A stretch of 40,791 nucleotides of DNA from the NCBI GenBank assembly GCA_024409235.1, contig JAKSUA010000024.1, positions 1 through 40,791 of the forward strand, given 5' to 3'. The DNA is from Bacteroidales bacterium (GTDB lineage: Bacteria > Bacteroidota > Bacteroidia > Bacteroidales > UBA1715). Positions 25,634 to 34,082 of the stretch are shown here, one piece after another; the stretch's first letter is position 1; each line of letters starts with the position of its first letter. The position numbers and the translations under genes were made by a program. The notes beneath the pieces were generated by a model. That model was not told where the DNA came from and made no database searches. It saw only the letters and a program-made list of their open reading frames with translations.

Positions 25634-27115
25634 TTATTTCAATATTTCTGCTTCATCAACGACTAATTTTCTATCTAAAGCAATTACTTTATTTAATACA
25701 ATAGCAGTGTCAATGGTTGTAATATAATAATGTTGGGCGACATTTTCGTCAAAGGCTTTCATAAATGCGCTTCGGATTCTGCTGCTTTTTTCGTTGATAG
25801 AGTTTTCTATTGGATTAACAAGATTTTCTATGCTTTTACGCATCGCTTCAATGTCGTCGCGGTTGGTTATTTTCTTGTAAATTGAAAGCAATTCGTCTTT
25901 GTAGTCGGAAAGATTCTTGAACGGAATTCCTGCTGGATGACGTAAGTATAAGAAAAACAATGTCTTTGATAGTGTTGGCATCGTAATTTCTGTATTGTTG
26001 TAATCTACTAAAAACAATCGATAATCTTTTGTGATTTTCAATTTTGATAAATTCAGCTGAGGAAATAATAACTGGTTAAGAATAAAATTGTTAAGGCCGA
26101 TAGAACGCAGTCTTTCCATTCGTTCTTTAATCTCTTTTGTAAGCTCTTGTACTTCTTCGTCCATATCTTCAAGTTTTGGTGGAGTTACGTGTCTTCTTGA
26201 ATAGAGTTCTATTCGTGTTCCTGTGTGTTTTATATAATCAAGAATGAGAGCGAAAAATTGCTCGTCATTCTCGTACACAAGAGGAAAGTATGTGTATATG
26301 TCTTCGGTTTTGTTATTGAATTCGTTGTATTCGGTTTCTTTAAAATGTACAAACCCTTGTGTTATAGTAATACCTTCGGCACATTGTTCTGCTGTACGGC
26401 ATGCTCCGGCAGGATGGACAGTCCCCCAAGTAAATCCATACAGTCCATCTATAAACTGCTGTCTAATATTTTCAGCTAATTCATCTTTTGTTTTTTGTAT
26501 AGCGGAATCTATGTTGGGTAGGTCTGGTCGGTTGTAGGCAATCAATTCTCTAAGGTGTTCGTCGGATATAGCGAGAGGAAGATATATAAACGAAAATCCT
26601 ATGTCTTCTAAGCCAGAACAATATTCTCTTACATACTCTGTTTTGAATAAATGTTTTACTTTTTCGTGGTTTCTCTTGAAAAAGTCATTGATTTCAGGGT
26701 TGTAGCCGTTCTCAATATAGATAATTTGCGCAGTATTTGGACGAATCGTATCGTCGTGGCGCATGAGGAATTGATAATGGGGGCGCTCTTTTTCTTCTTG
26801 GGTGGAATCGCTATCGTTTGAGGGGGGATTTTTCTTTTTTTCTCTTTTTCTATTTTCTTTTATGGTATAGTATAAAAGAAAAGGCGATAGAATGTATGAT
26901 AGTAGAGCGGCTACAATACCTACACTGATAAATATCAGTAAGTAAAAGATAGTTAAAAGAGCTCCTTTAAAAGTTCCGTCCCATTCGTCGAAAATTCCTA
27001 ATTCACGAATTCCTGTTATGATTTCTTCTCGGTTGGCAACGACTAGATATATAAATACGATACCTGCAATTATGGTATAGGCAATTGCAAAATATAAAAG
27101 TATGGTTGTAAGCAT
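25634..27115 (-). CDS. Membrane-anchored protein of unknown function with winged-helix-like C-terminus
   Basis: A 493-residue protein with two transmembrane helices (about 5-27 and 50-85) and a basic/acidic linker (KENRKREKKKNPPSND). A large soluble part follows, presumably cytoplasmic. Residues about 360-470 (LFLVDYNNTEITMPTLSKTL, then FLYLRHPAGIPFKNLSDYKDE, NPIENSINEKSSRIRSAF) match a module I recall in many Bacteroidota hypothetical proteins. In these, a PLxKALYFLFLRHPEGI helix pair precedes NSINEKxSRIR, similar to the winged helix of OmpR/SARP regulators. DNA binding is an inference. A -7 element lies 14 bases upstream. Confidence 0.75.
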   Translation of the reverse strand: MLTTILLYFAIAYTIIAGIVFIYLVVANREEIITGIRELGIFDEWDGTFKGALLTIFYLLIFISVGIVAALLSYILSPFLLYYTIKENRKREKKKNPPSNDSDSTQEEKERPHYQFLMRHDDTIRPNTAQIIYIENGYNPEINDFFKRNHEKVKHLFKTEYVREYCSGLEDIGFSFIYLPLAISDEHLRELIAYNRPDLPNIDSAIQKTKDELAENIRQQFIDGLYGFTWGTVHPAGACRTAEQCAEGITITQGFVHFKETEYNEFNNKTEDIYTYFPLVYENDEQFFALILDYIKHTGTRIELYSRRHVTPPKLEDMDEEVQELTKEIKERMERLRSIGLNNFILNQLLFPQLNLSKLKITKDYRLFLVDYNNTEITMPTLSKTLFFLYLRHPAGIPFKNLSDYKDELLSIYKKITNRDDIEAMRKSIENLVNPIENSINEKSSRIRSAFMKAFDENVAQHYYITTIDTAIVLNKVIALDRKLVVDEAEILK

Positions 27116-27129
27116 AATAGAATTTTCCT

Positions 27130-27137
27130 CAAATATA
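27130..27137 (-). promoter_or_regulatory. Bacteroidota -7 element for the 493-residue membrane protein
   Basis: TATATTTG on the minus strand, 14 bases upstream of the ATG at 27115. It diverges from the thioesterase promoter 60 bases away. Confidence 0.5.
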
Positions 27138-27195
27138 GGAAAAAGATTATTGCTTTAAGTTTGTATATTATCGTGTAAATATTTATTTCTTTTTT

Positions 27196-27203
27196 TATCT
27201 TTG
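27196..27203 (+). promoter_or_regulatory. Bacteroidota -7 element for the thioesterase-rsmA operon
   Basis: TATCTTTG, 15 bases before the ATG at 27219. The in-frame TTG at 27201 lies inside it, which excludes that codon as a start. Confidence 0.6.
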
Positions 27204-27218
27204 GTCAAATTCAAAAAA

Positions 27219-27962
27219 ATGGAGAAAACTACAATACAACGAGTTATAGAAAGCAACGATGTGGATTTTTCGTTTGATTCCACTGTGTATTCTATTGGAA
27301 ATATTTTTATGACTGCTGCCAATGTTGATTCTCGCAGCAAAGGCTTTGGGGTTGAATCGCTTTTGAGTCGTGGATTGACTTGGGTTACTTTGCGTACCTA
27401 TATTAAGGTGAATAAATTCCCTCACGATCAGGATAATACAACTGTGGAAACGTGGGTACAAGATTGTACGAGAATAACAACACAACGTAATTGCACTTTT
27501 AAGGATGCTGCTGGAAATCATTTGGTTGACATCACTACGATTTTTGCCTTGGTAGATTACAATACGCGTCGTCCTGTGAATATCTTGGAGAAAATGCCTG
27601 AATTTTCTGAAAAATTTATTGTTGATGAAAAATCGGTTTTGCGTGCTCCTGAAAAATTAAAGGCTATCGAAAATCCACAATTGGTAGGTACCCATACTGT
27701 TGTTTTCAGCGATTTGGATTGTAATATGCACACCACAACTTTCCGCTATGCATTGTGGATTTTGGATGTGATTTCATTGGATGAACATAAGAAAAAGCAG
27801 GTTTCAGGATTGGAAATGAATTTTATTAAGGAATGTCGTTGTGGTGAAACAGTTTCTATTTTCCGTGAGGATATTTCTGCTGATCAGGCTATTTTTGAAA
27901 TTAAAAATGAAGCTGGCGAAGTTCTTAATCGTCAATGTGTTACGTTTAGTGAAAGGAAATAA
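27219..27962 (+). CDS. Acyl-ACP thioesterase (FatA/FatB family)
   Basis: Hydrolyses acyl-acyl carrier protein to free fatty acid and ACP; 247 residues. Two hotdog-fold domains are visible: the first at about 1-140, starting FDSTVYSIGNIF with GLTWVTLRT, the second at about 150-247. The catalytic stretch SDLDCNMHTTTFRYALW carries Asp165, Asn169 and His171, the Asp-Asn-His arrangement of this family. Family assignment is PF01643-like. The start at 27219 is the first ATG after the -7 element. The stop overlaps the rsmA ATG by one base (TAATG), so the two are an operon. Confidence 0.93.
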   Translation: MEKTTIQRVIESNDVDFSFDSTVYSIGNIFMTAANVDSRSKGFGVESLLSRGLTWVTLRTYIKVNKFPHDQDNTTVETWVQDCTRITTQRNCTFKDAAGNHLVDITTIFALVDYNTRRPVNILEKMPEFSEKFIVDEKSVLRAPEKLKAIENPQLVGTHTVVFSDLDCNMHTTTFRYALWILDVISLDEHKKKQVSGLEMNFIKECRCGETVSIFREDISADQAIFEIKNEAGEVLNRQCVTFSERK

Positions 27963-28729
27963 TGGGATCGTCTGTTCGTGCAAAGAAAAATCTTGGTCAA
28001 CACTTTTTGCGGAGTAGTGCTACGGCAAAGGACATTGCCGACTGTCTTCCGTTGCTTTGTAAGAATTGCCTAGAAATAGGACCGGGAATGGGTATCTTGA
28101 CTCAACATTTGCTTGATAAACCAATTTTTGTCAAGGTGATTGAAATTGATGGAGAATCAATTGATTATTTGTTAGCAAACGATGTTATTCCTTCTGCACA
28201 ATGTATTCAAGGTGATTTTTTGCAACTTCCAGTTTCTGAATTCTTTGGAGACGAAGAATTTATGGTGATGGGAAATTTTCCATACAATATTTCTAGTCAG
28301 ATAGTTTTTAAAGTGATAGAAAATCGTCAACAAATTCCTGTAATGGCTGGTATGTTCCAACGAGAGGTTGCTCGAAGAATTTGTTCGCCTGCCGGCTCTA
28401 AGGAATATGGAATTTTATCGGTTCTTGTTCAGGCTTTTTATGATACTAAATATCACTTTACGGTTGACGAAAATGAGTTTAATCCACCTCCAAAAGTAAA
28501 GTCGGGGGTTATGTCTATGGTACGTAAGGAAAACTATACATTGCCATGCGATGAAAAACTATTATTCGAGGTTGTAAAAACTGCTTTCAATCAAAGACGC
28601 AAAACATTGAATAATTCCTTGAAAAAAATGTTGAAGGATAAAAAACTGGATGAAAAAGTAGGGTTGATGCGTCCTGAACAATTGTCGGTAGAAGAATTTA
28701 TTGCATTGACAAATTTTATTGCAGGCTAA
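27962..28729 (+). CDS. rsmA: 16S rRNA (adenine1518-N6/adenine1519-N6)-dimethyltransferase
   Basis: RsmA/KsgA dimethylates two adjacent adenines in the helix 45 loop of 16S rRNA during 30S maturation. At 255 residues it is the usual length. KKNLGQHFL at the N-terminus, the SAM motif I EIGPGMGILTQHL, the acidic ribose contact EIDGE, and the catalytic motif IV GNFPYNISSQ are all present. A C-terminal helical lobe includes FNQRRKTLNNSLK. The end overlaps by four bases the end of the convergent receiver-HATPase gene. Confidence 0.97.
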   Translation: MGSSVRAKKNLGQHFLRSSATAKDIADCLPLLCKNCLEIGPGMGILTQHLLDKPIFVKVIEIDGESIDYLLANDVIPSAQCIQGDFLQLPVSEFFGDEEFMVMGNFPYNISSQIVFKVIENRQQIPVMAGMFQREVARRICSPAGSKEYGILSVLVQAFYDTKYHFTVDENEFNPPPKVKSGVMSMVRKENYTLPCDEKLLFEVVKTAFNQRRKTLNNSLKKMLKDKKLDEKVGLMRPEQLSVEEFIALTNFIAG

Positions 28730-29619
28730 TTTATAGGGGCATATCGTCTAACGCGAACTTTTGTTCCGTTTTCTGAATATTCAATCTCATCAAATTGAAA
28801 ACGACTAATCATAATTCCGCGGCCATGCATGCAACTTATTGCGGAGTCATTTGTTATTTCTGAAAGTTCGCAGAGATCAAAACCTTTACCTTCATCTTTT
28901 ATATACCATTCGTCATATTCAGGTTCTTGGTGAAAAATAATACTTACAATTTTGTCTTTATATTGTTTGTCTTGTTGTCTCTGTGTGAGCAAATCCTCAA
29001 AAGTGTTGTTTAAAATTGCTTGTGATTTTTCTTTAAAAGATATGTTTAGGTTTCCGTGTTCTATTGCGTTGATAATCAGCTCTTCTAATCCAGTGCGAAG
29101 TTCTGATTTGTTTTGTTGCAAACATGGATTCGCAATAGACAGAAGGTTGTCAATGAGTATTGGCAAATTAGTAAGATTGTTGTTAGTAGAAAAGCATTCT
29201 CGTCTTGGTTTTACGATAGTGCTTTTTTCTTTTGTAATGTGTCGTGTGCGAAGAACATATTCACATTGTTTCAGATAATTTAGGATTTCAATCTGATTCA
29301 TCGGCATAATTAAATAGTTGCTGATTCCAAATGACATGGCATGGAAAATTAAATCTCTGTCATTTTTGTCAAGCAGCATATTGATAATTGCCTGATGGTT
29401 TACAGAACGTATTAGCCTAAAAATATCATTGTTATTAGTGGTTAGCAATGAAAGGTCGCAGAAGACAATATCAGGTGTGAATTTCGGTAAGATTAGATTT
29501 ATCTGTTCACAGGAAGATATGGCTTTTATCATGAATTTCGATTGAACAGTATTGCTGGAAAACGCAGATATATAATCGTTGTTGTTGCTGATTAGTAATA
29601 TATTACAATTCGAATTCAT
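28726..29619 (-). CDS. Degenerate receiver domain fused to an RsbW-type HATPase
   Basis: A 297-residue fusion. Residues 4-120 have a CheY-like fold (NILLIS, PDIVFCDLSLL with Asp55, GISNYLIMPMNQIEILN). The acidic pair after strand 1 is replaced by SNNND, and the essential Lys after strand 5 is Met105, so phosphorylation looks unlikely. Residues 150-292 form a GHKL ATPase of the anti-sigma/serine kinase type: N box LEELIINAIEHGN (Asn184), G1 box KDEGKGF (242-247) and G2 box HGRGIMISR (265-273). The start is at 29619 because the upstream in-frame TTG overlaps the -7 element. No STAS or PP2C partner is in the window. Confidence 0.85.
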   Translation of the reverse strand: MNSNCNILLISNNNDYISAFSSNTVQSKFMIKAISSCEQINLILPKFTPDIVFCDLSLLTTNNNDIFRLIRSVNHQAIINMLLDKNDRDLIFHAMSFGISNYLIMPMNQIEILNYLKQCEYVLRTRHITKEKSTIVKPRRECFSTNNNLTNLPILIDNLLSIANPCLQQNKSELRTGLEELIINAIEHGNLNISFKEKSQAILNNTFEDLLTQRQQDKQYKDKIVSIIFHQEPEYDEWYIKDEGKGFDLCELSEITNDSAISCMHGRGIMISRFQFDEIEYSENGTKVRVRRYAPIN

Positions 29620-29637
29620 GACTTTTAATATCCATTT

Positions 29638-29645
29638 CAAAAATA
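29638..29645 (-). promoter_or_regulatory. Bacteroidota -7 element for the receiver-HATPase gene
   Basis: TATTTTTG on the minus strand, 18 bases upstream of the ATG at 29619. It overlaps the alternative TTG start at 29640. Confidence 0.55.
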
Positions 29646-29717
29646 AAAAATCATATTCGTTAATTTAAAAGTTTTAATAAAGAGAAATAAACAATATTTC
29701 CACGTTTCTTTTTTACT

Positions 29718-29725
29718 TATTTTTG
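29718..29725 (+). promoter_or_regulatory. Bacteroidota -7 element for the small coiled-coil gene
   Basis: TATTTTTG, a full match, 17 bases before the ATG at 29743. Confidence 0.55.
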
Positions 29726-29742
29726 ACATTAAAATTAAAGCG

Positions 29743-29949
29743 ATGGGGGAATTAGAAGAATATCAAAAGTGTTTAGATGAAATAGAATTTTACAGATCTA
29801 AACGAGAGGAACTAGAACAGGAGATAACAATATTAAAACAACAAATTGTTGATATTGAACGTTCTATCAACGAAAAATATCAGCAAGATGAAATTTATGG
29901 TGCTAAAATGCATGAATTGGCAATAAAAAGGAATCTGTTGGAACCCTAA
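29743..29949 (+). CDS. Small coiled-coil protein
   Basis: A 68-residue, highly charged protein that is almost entirely one heptad-patterned helix (about 3-48, EEYQKCLDEIEFYRSKREEL followed by EQEITILKQQIVDIERSI), then KMHELAIKRNLLEP. No known domain. It has a proper -7 element and a clean ATG. It lies between the receiver-HATPase gene (divergent) and the AddB-like gene (convergent, with the two stop codons directly adjacent). That compact arrangement supports a real gene. It could be an adaptor or dimerisation partner, but that is speculation. Confidence 0.65.
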   Translation: MGELEEYQKCLDEIEFYRSKREELEQEITILKQQIVDIERSINEKYQQDEIYGAKMHELAIKRNLLEP

Positions 29950-32775
29950 TTATTTTCTGCAAAAGCTTCTGAAGTCGCAAAAAGAACAATTGTTGTCATT
30001 TTCTGTTTCTTCGAAAAATCCTTCGGTTGAAATTAGATTGTTTATCAGTTCATTAAAATTTTCTTCGAAAATTTTGAATGTTTCGCCTTCAAAAGACAAT
30101 ATTTCTTCTTCTGCAATATGTAATGTTGTTCTGTTTTTTTCATTACTGATTGTTTGAAGGAAAAATAAATTTGGCTGGTAATTTTTTTCTGGGTGAAGTT
30201 TGTGCAAAATATATGCATATACTAGTGTTTGGAATGCTTCTTTTTGTTTATTGTCGCTTGAAAATAGGTCTTCTACATTTTTGATGTTAAGTTTCTCTGT
30301 TAGTTTTTCTATTGTGCAATTACCTGTTTTATAATCTATAATTCTATATACGTCCTGGCAAAAATCAAGCCTGTCGATTCTACCGCTAATATGCACACCA
30401 TTTTCTAATGTGAGTTGAGCTTCTCCGGTTTCTAGACCTATGATTTTGAAAGGCTTGTTTTTCTCTGATTCAAGAAAATCTTTGGTTCGTTTTAATATTG
30501 TAAGAAATTCCTTGCTTTGCGGATTTGTGATATTTTGCGGGGCTTTATTTTTTTTTAGTACATCTTTTATTTGTGTTTTTATAGCATCTTCATCTTGTAG
30601 AATTTTATCAATAACGTTGTTGTCGATTATTTTTCCTACAAATGGTTTGTAGATCAGTTCAATTGTATCGTGAATGTAAGAGCCTATTTCGAAAGGGCGT
30701 GGAAGTTCATCTATTTCTTCTGGTTTGTGAAGTCCACGAATCTGAGCATAATAAAATTGTTTAGGGCATTTGATGTATTTTTGCAATGCGGTAGGAGATA
30801 GGTATTTGTTATTTTTTATCTGCTCTATATATTCTGCAACCTCAGGGCGTGAGCGTTCAATTTGTTCATATTCCAGTTCGTTTGGTGTGATATTGTAATT
30901 GTAAGTTTCTAATGTAATTCCATCCAATGTTTTGTTTGAATTGTTTTCGTTGGCGGAAAGATTTTTGAATGGACTTTCGTATAGCAGTTGAAGAATAAAA
31001 CGACTTTTTTCGCATTTGTTTTCTCCTGAATTCTCGCAATATAGCAATGTAAGGTTTTCGCAGCGTTGAATTAAGCGGTAGAAATAGTACGAATACATTG
31101 CGGATTGTTCTTTAATGGTTGGCATGCCAAATGCAGTACGGATTGTATATGGAATGAATGAACTTCCAACTGATGATTTTGGTAAATTACCATCCATAAC
31201 CGATGTCATAATAATATTTTTGAAATCAAGCATACGAGTTTCCAAGATACCCATAATTTGAAGACCTTCAAGTGGTTCTCCTTCAATTGCAATTGTTTTT
31301 CCTTGTATGGATTTCTTTAAAAGACTGTTTATGAAAGATATTTTTCCGAAAGAAATTTCATTTTTTTCGATTATTGTTTTTAAAGCAGATAATTCAGTAT
31401 AAATTGTATAGAAAATACTTTTGTCTAATTCCTCGATTTCGGGATTTCTGCAAATAGAAACAATGCAGTCAATTAAGCTTGGAATATAATTGTTTAAGTT
31501 TGTATCAATGCTGAATATATTTCCAAGGCAAATATCAGAACATTCTTTAGAGCTCAGTGTTATTCTTTTTTCTTTGTTTATTAACGATTGCAGTTTTTTT
31601 GCATTTGTTTGTTCGCTGCTTGGAATAAGACTGTTTTCACAAATCCGAAGAATGTCTTTATAATATAGGTATTCTCCTTTTTTGTTGTTGCACATGTCTA
31701 ATATAGACTCAAATAGAGTATAGGCGGCGGATGATCGTATAGGGTAACCTAATGTGATGTTGTATTTAATTTCGTTAGGAATAGATTTGATTATAGGTAC
31801 AATCAATTTTTCATCAGCAAGGACAATTGCAGTGTCGTTGAAGTTTTTTTGTTGAGATAGTAATTCTCCGCATATTTTTGCTTGTGCGACTTCGTTAGGT
31901 GTCTGTATTATATTGATATTTTTATTTCTCCTAAAATTTGAAAATGCATCTTTAGTGATTTCGTTAGGAAAATCCTTTATGTTTTTTCTGATGAAGATTC
32001 CTGCTTCATGAGAAATGTCTTCTTTATAATATATATCGTAATCCCAATAGAAATATGCTTGTTTTCTGTTTCTTAGTGCTTCGAGCAGTTTCTGCTCACA
32101 TTTGCTTAGAGCGTTAAAACCAATGAATATATATGTTGCGTTGCCAAAAACTTCGTCAATTTTGTCTATTGAGTCGGCCACATTTCGTATAGCCATTCCC
32201 TCGTAGCAATAATTCTGTTTTTCAAGGTTTTCTTTGAAATCAGAGTATATGAGAGGGAGTAAGTTCCAGAATTGTACAAATTTCCTTCTTACATCATTTT
32301 CGTTAGTGTTATCTGCTATTTTGGTAGTATCCCAAAATCTGGCTATCATCGCTTTTTGTTCTTCTGTTAAAAACGAAAAAGTGTCGTCCATATCTTTTAA
32401 GTCACCAATATTTGTGAATATGGCTTCGGCATTGATGTTGTACTTATCAATATCATCGAAATCGGCGAGAAGCATTTCGCCCCAAGGGTAAAAATCTTCA
32501 AGCGGTTCCATGCTTCTCGCAATTTTTGTGTATGATTGATATAAAAGGTATATCAAAGTGAAGTCATCAGGAATCGAGGAGTTTTGCCGTGAAATACAGA
32601 AATCCTGTATTGTGGTCATTTTTGGTAAGAATATGGTTTGTGATATATGTTCTTCAAGAGATTTCTTGAAAAATACCATGGCTCGTTTGCTAGGAAAAAC
32701 AACTGTTGTGTTTATAAAATTTTGAGCATGTTTTTGAAGAATATCGCTTACGCAAATGTCAATAAATGATTCCAT
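29950..32775 (-). CDS. AddB-like PD-(D/E)XK nuclease protein
   Basis: A 941-residue protein of the helicase-nuclease (AddB/RexB-like) class that processes double-strand DNA ends for recombination. The N-terminal two thirds have a helicase-like layout without a Walker A GxGKT, as in non-ATPase AddB-type subunits. The C-terminal nuclease has GRIDRLDF (Asp801) and IIDYKTG (Asp814-Lys816). An iron-sulfur cysteine set is visible: Cys670 in KCPKQFY and Cys930, 933 and 939 in CSFCDFRSFC. A matching AddA (UvrD-type helicase) is not in the window. Upstream, TATTTTCG at 32800-32807 (minus) is a near match to the -7 element. Confidence 0.88.
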   Translation of the reverse strand: MESFIDICVSDILQKHAQNFINTTVVFPSKRAMVFFKKSLEEHISQTIFLPKMTTIQDFCISRQNSSIPDDFTLIYLLYQSYTKIARSMEPLEDFYPWGEMLLADFDDIDKYNINAEAIFTNIGDLKDMDDTFSFLTEEQKAMIARFWDTTKIADNTNENDVRRKFVQFWNLLPLIYSDFKENLEKQNYCYEGMAIRNVADSIDKIDEVFGNATYIFIGFNALSKCEQKLLEALRNRKQAYFYWDYDIYYKEDISHEAGIFIRKNIKDFPNEITKDAFSNFRRNKNINIIQTPNEVAQAKICGELLSQQKNFNDTAIVLADEKLIVPIIKSIPNEIKYNITLGYPIRSSAAYTLFESILDMCNNKKGEYLYYKDILRICENSLIPSSEQTNAKKLQSLINKEKRITLSSKECSDICLGNIFSIDTNLNNYIPSLIDCIVSICRNPEIEELDKSIFYTIYTELSALKTIIEKNEISFGKISFINSLLKKSIQGKTIAIEGEPLEGLQIMGILETRMLDFKNIIMTSVMDGNLPKSSVGSSFIPYTIRTAFGMPTIKEQSAMYSYYFYRLIQRCENLTLLYCENSGENKCEKSRFILQLLYESPFKNLSANENNSNKTLDGITLETYNYNITPNELEYEQIERSRPEVAEYIEQIKNNKYLSPTALQKYIKCPKQFYYAQIRGLHKPEEIDELPRPFEIGSYIHDTIELIYKPFVGKIIDNNVIDKILQDEDAIKTQIKDVLKKNKAPQNITNPQSKEFLTILKRTKDFLESEKNKPFKIIGLETGEAQLTLENGVHISGRIDRLDFCQDVYRIIDYKTGNCTIEKLTEKLNIKNVEDLFSSDNKQKEAFQTLVYAYILHKLHPEKNYQPNLFFLQTISNEKNRTTLHIAEEEILSFEGETFKIFEENFNELINNLISTEGFFEETENDNNCSFCDFRSFCRK

Positions 32776-32895
32776 AAATAAATTTTTGGGGAAATATACC
32801 GAAAATAGGTTGCAGGGGCAAGGTCATTTCAAAAAATAATTTTTTTGTTTCTTTTCGGTTAATATCTTTTTTAAAAATATTGAAAGATTAAAGGT

Positions 32896-32926
32896 TTTGA
32901 ACATTTTTTTATTGAAGATATTTTTG
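32896..32926 (+). promoter_or_regulatory. Bacteroidota promoter (-33 TTTG, -7 TATTTTTG) for serC
   Basis: TTTG at 32896-32899 and TATTTTTG at 32919-32926 are separated by 19 bases, a consensus arrangement. The serC ATG is 30 bases further on. Confidence 0.7.
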
Positions 32927-32956
32927 CAAATTTGCGGCACAAAAATAAAATTAACA

Positions 32957-34024
32957 ATGAAGAAACATAATTTCAATGCAGGACCGTCCATTTTGCCACG
33001 TGAAGTCATTGAAGAAACAGCAAAGGCTGTTCTTGACTTTCAAAATGATGGACTTTCAATTTTAGAGATTAGCCACAGAGCTAAAAACTTTCAACCAGTA
33101 GTTGATGAGGCAGTCTCGTTGTTCAAAGAATTATTGGATATTCCTGAAGGATACTCCGTAATCTTCCTTGGCGGTGGTGCAAGTTTGGAATTCTGTATGA
33201 TTCCATATAACTTCTTGGAAAAGAAAGCTGCTTACTTGAACACAGGTGTTTGGGCTAAGAAAGCAATGAAAGAAGCTAAATTGTTTGGTGATGTTGTTGA
33301 AGTTGCTTCTTCTGCAGATGCAAACTATACATTCATTCCAAAGGATTACACAATCCCAACAGATGCTGATTATTTCCATATCACAACAAACAACACTATC
33401 TACGGAACAGAAATCTTGAAAGATATCGATTCTCCAGTTCCATTGTTTGCAGATATGTCATCAGACATTTTCTCTCGTCCAATCGATGTTTCAAAATATG
33501 GTGTAATCTATGGTGGTGCACAAAAGAACTTGGCTCCAGCAGGTGTTACATTCGTAATCATCAAAAATGAATTACTTGGTAAAGTAACTCGTCCAATTCC
33601 AACAATGTTGGATTACCGTACTCACATCGATGGCGGTTCAATGTTCAATACACCTCCAGTATTACCAATTTACACAGCATTATTGAACTTGCGTTATTTG
33701 AAAGCAAATGGTGGTGTTGCTGCAATGGAAAAGAAAAACATCGAAAAAGCAAACTTGCTATACGATGCAATCGACAGCAGTAAGATTTTCGTTGGAACAG
33801 CGAAAGAAGAAGACCGTTCAAGAATGAACATTTGCTTCGTAATGAAAGAAGAATACAAAGAAAAAGAAGCAGACTTCTTGAAATTCGCTCAAGAAAACGG
33901 CATGGTTGGTGTTAAAGGTCACCGTTCAGTTGGTGGTTTTAGAGCATCTTGCTACAATGCACTTCCAATCGAAAGCGTACAAGCATTGATTGACTGCATG
34001 AAGAAATTTGAACAATCTATTTAA
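32957..34024 (+). CDS. serC: Phosphoserine aminotransferase
   Basis: PLP enzyme converting 3-phosphohydroxypyruvate to phosphoserine, second step of serine synthesis; also used in pyridoxine synthesis. From the chosen ATG it has 355 residues, starting [14 protein letters not shown], the family hallmark. [12 protein letters not shown] binds the cofactor phosphate, and Lys190 in [11 protein letters not shown] forms the Schiff base. A frame extension to a TTG at 32897 would run through the promoter and is rejected. Codon choice (many ATC, AAC, TTC) differs from neighbours and suggests high expression. serA follows after a terminator. Confidence 0.96.
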   Translation: MKKHNFNAGPSILPREVIEETAKAVLDFQNDGLSILEISHRAKNFQPVVDEAVSLFKELLDIPEGYSVIFLGGGASLEFCMIPYNFLEKKAAYLNTGVWAKKAMKEAKLFGDVVEVASSADANYTFIPKDYTIPTDADYFHITTNNTIYGTEILKDIDSPVPLFADMSSDIFSRPIDVSKYGVIYGGAQKNLAPAGVTFVIIKNELLGKVTRPIPTMLDYRTHIDGGSMFNTPPVLPIYTALLNLRYLKANGGVAAMEKKNIEKANLLYDAIDSSKIFVGTAKEEDRSRMNICFVMKEEYKEKEADFLKFAQENGMVGVKGHRSVGGFRASCYNALPIESVQALIDCMKKFEQSI

Positions 34025-34040
34025 TTGATGTTAAACACAG

Positions 34041-34070
34041 AAAGGAGAAAGTTTTGCTTTCTCCTTTTTT
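34041..34070 (+). terminator. Intrinsic terminator or attenuator between serC and serA
   Basis: Perfect stem AAAGGAGAAAG / CTTTCTCCTTT, loop TTTTG, then T-run to 34070. The serA ATG is only 12 bases further and no promoter fits in between, so serA needs read-through or an upstream signal. Confidence 0.8.
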
Positions 34071-34082
34071 AATTGTATAAAA

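Noticed and set aside
32897..32956. N-terminal extension of serC from a TTG
   Set aside because: The codons cover the -33 and -7 promoter elements; SerC proteins start at the K-K-H-N-F-N-A-G-P segment.
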